64,000 nucleotides of DNA from Amblyomma americanum (lineage: Eukaryota > Arthropoda > Arachnida > Ixodida > Ixodidae), in contig NC_135500.1 in NCBI RefSeq assembly GCF_052857255.1, positions 160,798,689-160,862,688 on the forward strand, read 5' to 3'. The notes beneath the pieces are model-generated. The model made no database searches. It had not been told where the DNA came from and was given only the letters and a program-made list of their open reading frames with translations. Position numbers and translations under genes: made by a program. The number at the start of each line of letters is the position of its first letter. Within the stretch, counting starts at the first letter, position 1. Positions 59,075-64,000 of the stretch are shown here, in pieces.

Positions 59075-59165
59075 GGTCACGTCACCAACCACGTGACTAA
59101 CCACGTGATCAGCTACGGCGCCGCACCACCGGCAGCTGCTCAGCATCACGTGACCAATCACGTGA
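59075..59165. promoter_or_regulatory. Cluster of four CACGTG E-boxes
   Basis: CACGTG occurs at 59090-59095, 59102-59107, 59147-59152 and 59159-59164, with a related tcacgtcacc at 59077-59086; spacings within each pair are 12 bp. The pairs are arranged as an imperfect inverted repeat around a GC-rich centre, and an attgg/ccaat pentamer lies between the last two boxes. GTCACGTGAC-type sites are bound by bHLH-zip factors such as USF, MITF/TFE and Myc/Max. The cluster could be an intronic enhancer, or a repeat of other origin; no transcription start can be inferred. Confidence 0.45.
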
Positions 59166-60660
59166 CAGCGTGGTGGCGTCGCCACAAGGTGGCAGCCCCG
59201 CTACGCTGAAGGCTCGAAATGCTGCCGTGACGTAGCTATTGCTATAAAATCAGAAAATCTATGCAAGCAGACCGGCTTCAAAGAAGATGCCCGCGCAGTT
59301 CTAACGCGTATAAGGTGAACCAGTTCATGTGAGCAGTGATAATAGGCAGGCGAACCTACCGTACGTGACTTTCGGGAGCAGTTGAACCATTGGCCGGCAC
59401 ACATGCGTTCTTCCGGCGTAGCCGTTTTGTTCACCTGTTTCATTTACCTTCACCCTTTCTCTTATATCTTCCTTGTTGGCATCCCGACATACATTGCAAA
59501 AGAGCCTGTTCGTGAAATGCGTGGCCACTTGCATCTCACAGCATTCAGTTCACCTTGTATTATTGCTGCCATCATATACTTCCCTTACTGTTATGCCCAC
59601 AAGAAAACAAAAGCGGGTAGTATTCTCTAAAGCTCGCGCTTCTATAAGGTAATCCTAACAGCACTTAATTAAATAAACGGGAGCAATATAAAGAAAAACA
59701 TGGATACTCGACTAAGGCCACTGGGAGTATCTCGAAGTGTAGGAAGCCTACTGGTGGAGGTCATACCAGGATAATCGTTTTCGAATATTCGTTGACTACT
59801 CGTATCCTCGTACCCTCGCCTTCATCACATCGGCCCACCTTTTCTCCTTCGTTTAGCACCCACCCAATCTTTTCTTTTCCTTTCTATTTTCCCAACTCGT
59901 TTTATGCCCTGAGGTAATAAATAACGTTATAAAAAATTCAAAGCGCAAGAAGTAGGACAGCCCTGGATGCCTTCTTCTGGGTACCGGTCGCGCATAAACT
60001 GTGTACAGCGTCTCATATCGTGCGCGTTCTTAATACTGAAAAATATCAATTCGTTTTGAGCAGTAAGCACGTCCCCATCGTTTAGCTGGCGGTAAGGCGT
60101 CAACGAACGTGCTTCAAGGCAGGCAGCACGCTTTGCAATAATTTATTTTTGTTAAACAGGGCGCATACAGAAATTTTGTTTGGAGAAAGCCTTGCTAGCC
60201 CAATTACGCGAAAAGGCGGCGGCGTGTGCTACTATTTTATAATATTTATCTCTGTGTACTGTACTCGAAGATAGGGCGCAAAATCCCAGCTGTGGTTGAT
60301 GTCATTAAGCCGTTGCAGAGTGTACACACCAAGCCAAGAACTACCATTTCAGACAATCATATAAATTTCATTCTTCTATACACGTGCCCCACTGGCTAGC
60401 CTCAATGTGGCACCACGTTTCCCGACTATATTCGTACCAAAATTGTGAGAAACCTTTTTTATGACATAGTGTTTCATGTTGTGTCATATGATTTCTCGTT
60501 ACATAGAGTTTACATGAGCGAATCAAAATAGTTGACGTTGCGACGGAAACCAGTCTGGCGCGGAAAATTATGAATGGCAAAAACAAACAATCGCCAAGGT
60601 GAAATGTACCTTGCACCTCTCACCTTGTCGAGTGTCAGCTTCTTGGCATGCAAATATGCT

Positions 60661-60727
60661 AGTCTGGTTGGAGGCTAGCTTACATAGGGGATTCGAACCG
60701 ACGAGATTCGAACCGACGAACCAGACT
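60661..60727. repeat. Hairpin with duplicated TTCGAAT (tRNA T-arm-like) unit
   Basis: A 9-bp perfect inverted repeat (agtctggtt at 60661-60669, aaccagact at 60719-60727) encloses two tandem copies of attcgaaccgacga (60691-60704 and 60706-60719, period 15). On the minus strand the repeat reads tcgtcggttcgaat, like a tRNA B box. No A box is present, so it is not a tRNA gene; it may be the remains of a tRNA or SINE. Confidence 0.5.
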
Positions 60728-61039
60728 CTTCAACTCTTCACTTAATGAAATGTTGAAGTGTGCAGTGATTGTTTCGTACCTATTCTTCAAAAGCCAAATC
60801 TCCTATTGAATTGCGAAGAAAACATTCGTCGTACACCGCTGCTGCTGGTGTCACACGATTTATCGTTCCATACAAATTACGTCCCTGAGAGCTGTTGGAG
60901 CCTAGCTCGCGACAGGTCTCACTCTTGTCTTTGAGTACTCAGCGTTTGTACAATAAACGTTCGGAGGTGCGTCTTCGTTTCATCTCTCAGTGCGCACCCT
61001 GCGCCGAGGTCGACCGCTCACGATGACACATTAACGCTT

Positions 61040-61390
61040 CCGCCTTCACAGCAGGTAAGCTGTCTTAAGCACCCACTGAATTTTTCGCTTGGAGCTCAAC
61101 CCTGATTGCTTTTAGAACTTCATAAATGCCTTCACAATATTCCTTTTGAGAGGAAGGTTTTGTACAACGCCCTAGAGTCTTGGCTTCTGTAAATGGACGA
61201 GGATCCAAGCGGCGAAGAGTGGCAGCCAGGAAAACACGATCACTCTGAAACTGAGGGCAGTCACAAAATAGGAGTCTAATCGCCTTATCACATCCACACT
61301 TCTTGTACGTTGCGGAGTCTGCAATTGCGATGACGTGGGAATAGTCATTTTTTAACGCCCCTTTCCGTCGCATGTAACAGTACATCGCAG
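61040..61390 (-). mobile_element. LINE 3'-end relic, minus strand
   Basis: On the minus strand from about 61385 an open frame reads TYKKCGCDKAIRLLFCDCPQ, then FLAATLRRLDPRPFTEAKTL and SSQKEYCEGIYEVLKAIRVE to a stop. This matches the C-terminal end of a tick LINE family whose proteins have a Cys knuckle, a 'LAATL-x-RLD-x-RPF' segment and a final leucine-rich stretch. Two of the knuckle positions differ from the usual C-x2-C spacing. No reverse transcriptase part is present. It differs in sequence from the relics at 1440 and 46320, so several LINE lineages are represented. Confidence 0.65.
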
Positions 61391-62337
61391 TTTGGTAGGA
61401 CAGACGTTTTATTCAGCGCTGTTAGTCTATCGAGCAACACCGATCTATAACGTACTCAAAGTAAAGGTCAAGAGGCGCAAATGGCGAGAAGATGTGTCGG
61501 TTTATTCTCCAGGAAACCAAAAGGGCCTTGAAAAGATGCACGTAGTTCTCATTTTAAACGCTATCTCTTAACTACTCACAGCGGAGATTCCATTCGCACG
61601 TAAGCGTAAAAGACGACAGCAAAAATCGTGGTGATGAAGAACGTACGCTCAAGCCACAAAAATTTACAGGACTCTGATCGAAGCCTTTCCAATGCTTCGA
61701 ATTTTTTTTATCTAACAATGGGGCAAAAGCTTACGTGTTTACGAATTTTCACGAGACCAAATATATTTACGCTGCCTGAAGGAACTCAACAAAATGGGTC
61801 ATAGATGAAGTGCTTGGTTTCAGAAAAGCAGTTTATATGCCGCTGCCAAAGTTCATTGAATTTCATGCTTGTTTGTACGCTTTTAGTTTCACAACGCAAG
61901 GACCACAATGAAAACATGATTCTGATGACCTGGTGCCTGAATTCACATTCGACATTCTTCAAGAACATTCACTCTCGATATTTTAGTACTTGCATTGTAG
62001 TCGAAGCCGTCTCTGAGGCTCGGCATGGCAATGCTGTGCGAAAAGATATAATGGACTTTTGGTTAAGCAAATAAACTGCGGCCAATCGAATGAAATGTAG
62101 TACGTAGAAATTGTTAATACTTCCTTCCAGCAGTTCACGTAACGCGCGATGCCACGGGCAGGGGCTTTGTCTTCTCTCAAGCTGTGCAATACTAGACAAT
62201 TAATATAGATTACAACTCAAAATTTCATGTTTTCTGTGTACATTATTTCTAAACTGCCACAAGCGATCAAAATTAGAAATAAACTTGCAAATAGAGCGTC
62301 ATTTTTTTCACTATCCCGGTTTTCCTTTCCTGCTCAG

Positions 62338-62769
62338 ATCAAGCGCCCAAGCTGAAATCTACTTTCGAGGAAACCACCGTGCGGCCAGGAAAGGCCGTCT
62401 CGTTGCGCTGTGTGGCCACCGGGGACCCTCCTCCGCGCATCACTTGGATGTTGGACGGCGCATGGCCCATCGACTCCCGCCACGGCCGCGTGAGGGTCCA
62501 CACTGCAGGCTCAGACGGTGCTTTAGGAAAAAGTGGTGCCGAGGTCTCCAGTACGCTCTCAATTTCTTCGGTGGAGGTCCAGGATGGCGGATCCTACACG
62601 TGCGAAGCATCCAACTACGCCGGCGTAGCATCACATTCGGATCGCGTCAACGTGTACGGCCCAGTTTTCGTTCGATCCGCGGGCAACCAGTCTGCTCTGA
62701 CAGGAGGCACCTTCTGGATGCAGTGTCCTTTCGGCGGCTATCCCTTCGGATACGTCTACTGGGAGAAAG
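62338..62769 (+). CDS. Dscam-like: Dscam-like exon: Ig5 and first half of Ig6
   Basis: 432 nt, phase 1 in and 1 out, 144 codons. Acceptor 'ttttcctttcctgctcag'; donor aaag|gtaact. The junction codon GAT (Asp) opens DQAPKLKSTFEETTVRPGKA. Ig5 has VSLRCVATGDPPPRITWMLD with the first cysteine and core tryptophan, and VEVQDGGSYTCEASNYAG with the second cysteine. After RVNVYG comes the start of Ig6: NQSALTGGTFWMQCPFGGYP and YVYWEK, with its first cysteine and tryptophan. NQS is a potential N-glycosylation site. Fusing Ig5 and half of Ig6 in one exon, and the VYG linker, agree with insect Dscam. The glycine/serine-rich loop around SDGALGKSGAEVS is longer than average. Confidence 0.93.
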
Positions 62770-63032
62770 GTAACTGACTACCAGTGAGATTTGTGGTGAA
62801 ATTCAACTTAATCTTGCGTACCTATCGTGGAGGATGTGAACATTCACAATTAGTTGCACGTATTATACTTCTCTCAAGTTTAGCAAACTTAGCACAGAAA
62901 AAAAAAGAAACATACAACTATTAACTGCCTTGCTGTAATTCCTTCTTTGATGTCGGCACTACTTAGCATAAATGCGCGAAAAAGAATTGCAACTCTGTTC
63001 TCTGTTTCTTCTTCTCCCTCTTATTCACTCAG
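62770..63032 (+). other. Intron within Ig6 (263 bp)
   Basis: Donor gtaact, acceptor 'ctccctcttattcactcag'. The shortest intron of the gene; contains an A run near 62900 and nothing else notable. Confidence 0.85.
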
Positions 63033-63194
63033 ATGGCCGACGTCTTCCTTTGAACCAGCGTCAGGTGGTGTTCCCCAACGGGACGCTGCAGATACACACC
63101 ACAGACCGAGAGCACGACCAGGGGCAATACACATGCACAGTGCATGGCCCAGATTCTCTGGCTGTTCACAAGACCGTATGGCTCCACGTGCGCA
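63033..63194 (+). CDS. Dscam-like: Dscam-like exon: second half of Ig6
   Basis: 162 nt, phase 1 in and 1 out, 54 codons. Acceptor 'ctccctcttattcactcag'; donor cgca|gtaagt, near consensus. The junction codon GAT (Asp) gives WEKDGRRLPLNQRQVVFPNG. PNGTLQIHTTDREHDQGQYT ends just before the second Ig6 cysteine in YTCTVHG; AVHKTVWLHVR is the G strand. NGT is a potential N-glycosylation site. The segment corresponds to insect Dscam Ig6 (core LPxxxRQxVxPxGxLxI). The next exon should encode Ig7, the third variable domain in insects, and is not found in the remaining 800 bp. Confidence 0.92.
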
Positions 63195-64000
63195 GTAAGT
63201 TTGTTTTATTTTCTTCTTTTTTCGCTTGCACATTTTGTATTTAGTAGCAGGTATTCGCACGAAATATTTGCAGGGCATCATAGCCTGCTGTTCTTATATC
63301 ATAAAGCTGTGAGGCTGGTACAGAGAGAGCAGGAATATTCGGACCGGACCGTGAATTCTAGGCCTGGAACGGAGGACTGCTGACCTTCTGTTTTTGCGCA
63401 ACACAGCAGTTAGGTGGAAGTGCATGGTAACACGCATACTAAGTGGAATGGCTTGGTACTGACTAACTCTGTTTTTAGTGAGATTTTCTTTGTCGCAGGA
63501 AATTGTTTATTGTCTCGAGATCTCCAATTCAAGCTTTTAGTACTTTAGAGCCCCATGACCTTCAACACAAGGGTGAAAAAAGATTTGAGAGTGAGAAATA
63601 AAGTCTATGTTGGCTGTTTATAAGGGGCACAGAGAACGAAGGGAGTACCGTTCTACTCGGCCCGCATTTTTTACCTCCGAAAACTTCCTACGAGATCAAA
63701 GTTATAACATGGCCCCACAATACTAACATTGATAAGCAAAAATTTGTGGACGGGCAAAAATAGTGAATGTGTTCCGCTGCAAAAATCATTGTTCATTTTT
63801 GGCTTTTACTTCAACATTGGGCTGCAGGTGGTCGTACGGCTTTCCCGGCGGCCCCAAAGAATTCAGAATGCCCAATTAGGGGCTATGCTCATCGTCGTAC
63901 AGTGCTTCGTGCTTGCAATGAAGAAATTAGCACACATATCAAACAACGTCCGCAGGCAGCCTGATTCTCGCTGCAGTGAGATGTTATAGTGCTCATTGTT
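63195..64000 (+). other. Intron 3' of Ig6, to end of window
   Basis: Begins with gtaagt. I see no Ig7 exon. The segment 63831-63960 follows an acceptor-like 'ttgggctgcag' and stays open in two frames, but its translation does not resemble an Ig domain. The dispersed motif gcgcaacacagcag recurs near 63400. Confidence 0.6.

Larger units (their letters stand above)
54576..62337 (+). other. Intron between Ig4 and Ig5 (7762 bp)
   Basis: The largest intron found. It runs from gtgagc to 'ttttcctttcctgctcag'. It holds a LINE reverse-transcriptase fragment (56480-57250), the SINE/LINE palindrome (57130-57880), a CACGTG cluster (59075-59165), a tRNA-arm-like duplication (60661-60727) and a LINE 3' relic (61040-61390). 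The stretches 54576-56479, 57881-59074 and 61391-62337 show nothing further that I can assign. At about 57900-57935 a short GC-rich segment, 'ggggtccctgggcggagccc', may be another repeat. Confidence 0.75.
42571..63194 (+). other. Dscam-family Ig receptor gene, exons for Ig2-Ig6 (partial gene)
   Basis: Seven exons joined in order give 1488 nt (496 codons) with no stop and compatible phases at every junction: 1, 1, 2, 1, 1, 1. Introns are 5424, 3207, 2038, 442, 7762 and 263 bp. The product would be the N-terminal part of the extracellular region of a homophilic cell-surface receptor used in neural wiring and, in arthropods, possibly haemocyte immunity. Each domain carries the canonical pair of cysteines and the core tryptophan. 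Signal peptide, Ig1, Ig7 onward, FNIII domains, transmembrane segment and cytoplasmic tail are not in the window. Chelicerates carry many Dscam paralogues, so which one this is cannot be told. Confidence 0.9.

Noticed and set aside
62285..62773. 162-codon frame overlapping the Ig5 exon in another frame
   Set aside because: The Ig-encoding frame has correct splice phase and domain motifs; this one is a shadow of the same GC-rich exon.
63831..63989. Possible Ig7 exon after 'ttgggctgcag'
   Set aside because: The translation in no frame shows an Ig cysteine/tryptophan pattern.

Overview
The window is animal nuclear DNA, most likely from a hard tick (Ixodidae). It is intron-rich, mostly AT-leaning, and has no prokaryote-style gene packing. 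The tick assignment rests on tRNA-derived SINEs whose body (A box, B box, then 'aaagatccccaggtggtcg' and 'ccctccactacggcacc') matches the Ruka-like SINEs I know from metastriate ticks, and on several non-LTR retrotransposon tails typical of tick genomes. Species cannot be fixed from the sequence alone.

The one gene I can support is a Dscam-family (Down syndrome cell adhesion molecule) immunoglobulin receptor on the + strand. Seven exons between 42571 and 63194 encode Ig domains 2 to 6: Ig2 is split over two exons (42571-42732, 48157-48303), Ig3 over two (51511-51628, 53667-53842), Ig4 is one exon (54285-54575), Ig5 plus the first half of Ig6 is one exon (62338-62769), and the second half of Ig6 is one exon (63033-63194). 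Every boundary has AG/GT, all phases agree, and the spliced length is 1488 nt (496 codons) without a stop. The first exons (signal peptide, Ig1) and everything from Ig7 onward lie outside the window or were not recognised.

Positions 1-42570 carry no exon I can defend. They look like a very long intron or upstream sequence holding mobile-element debris: a LINE 3' relic (1440-1885), a dispersed tick repeat (2160-2590), tRNA-derived SINEs (2985-3175, 17831-18134, 27296-27385, 28811-29051, 34590-34738, the last with a perfect 12-bp target-site duplication), a tRNA-like relic (37002-37084), tandem repeats and several foldback (hairpin) elements. The introns of the receptor gene hold more of the same: foldbacks, LINE tails, a cluster of palindromic TATAGAC motifs, a cluster of four CACGTG boxes, and a roughly 750-bp near-perfect palindrome (57130-57880) whose two arms each contain a SINE body joined to a LINE reverse-transcriptase fragment.

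The most interesting points are: (1) exons homologous to the insect hypervariable Dscam exons 4 and 6, apparently present as single copies; (2) the long intronic palindrome, which if transcribed with the gene would fold into a double-stranded RNA of about 370 bp carrying LINE and SINE sequence; and (3) an unusual density of foldback elements, two of which share a core motif. All family assignments are by eye.
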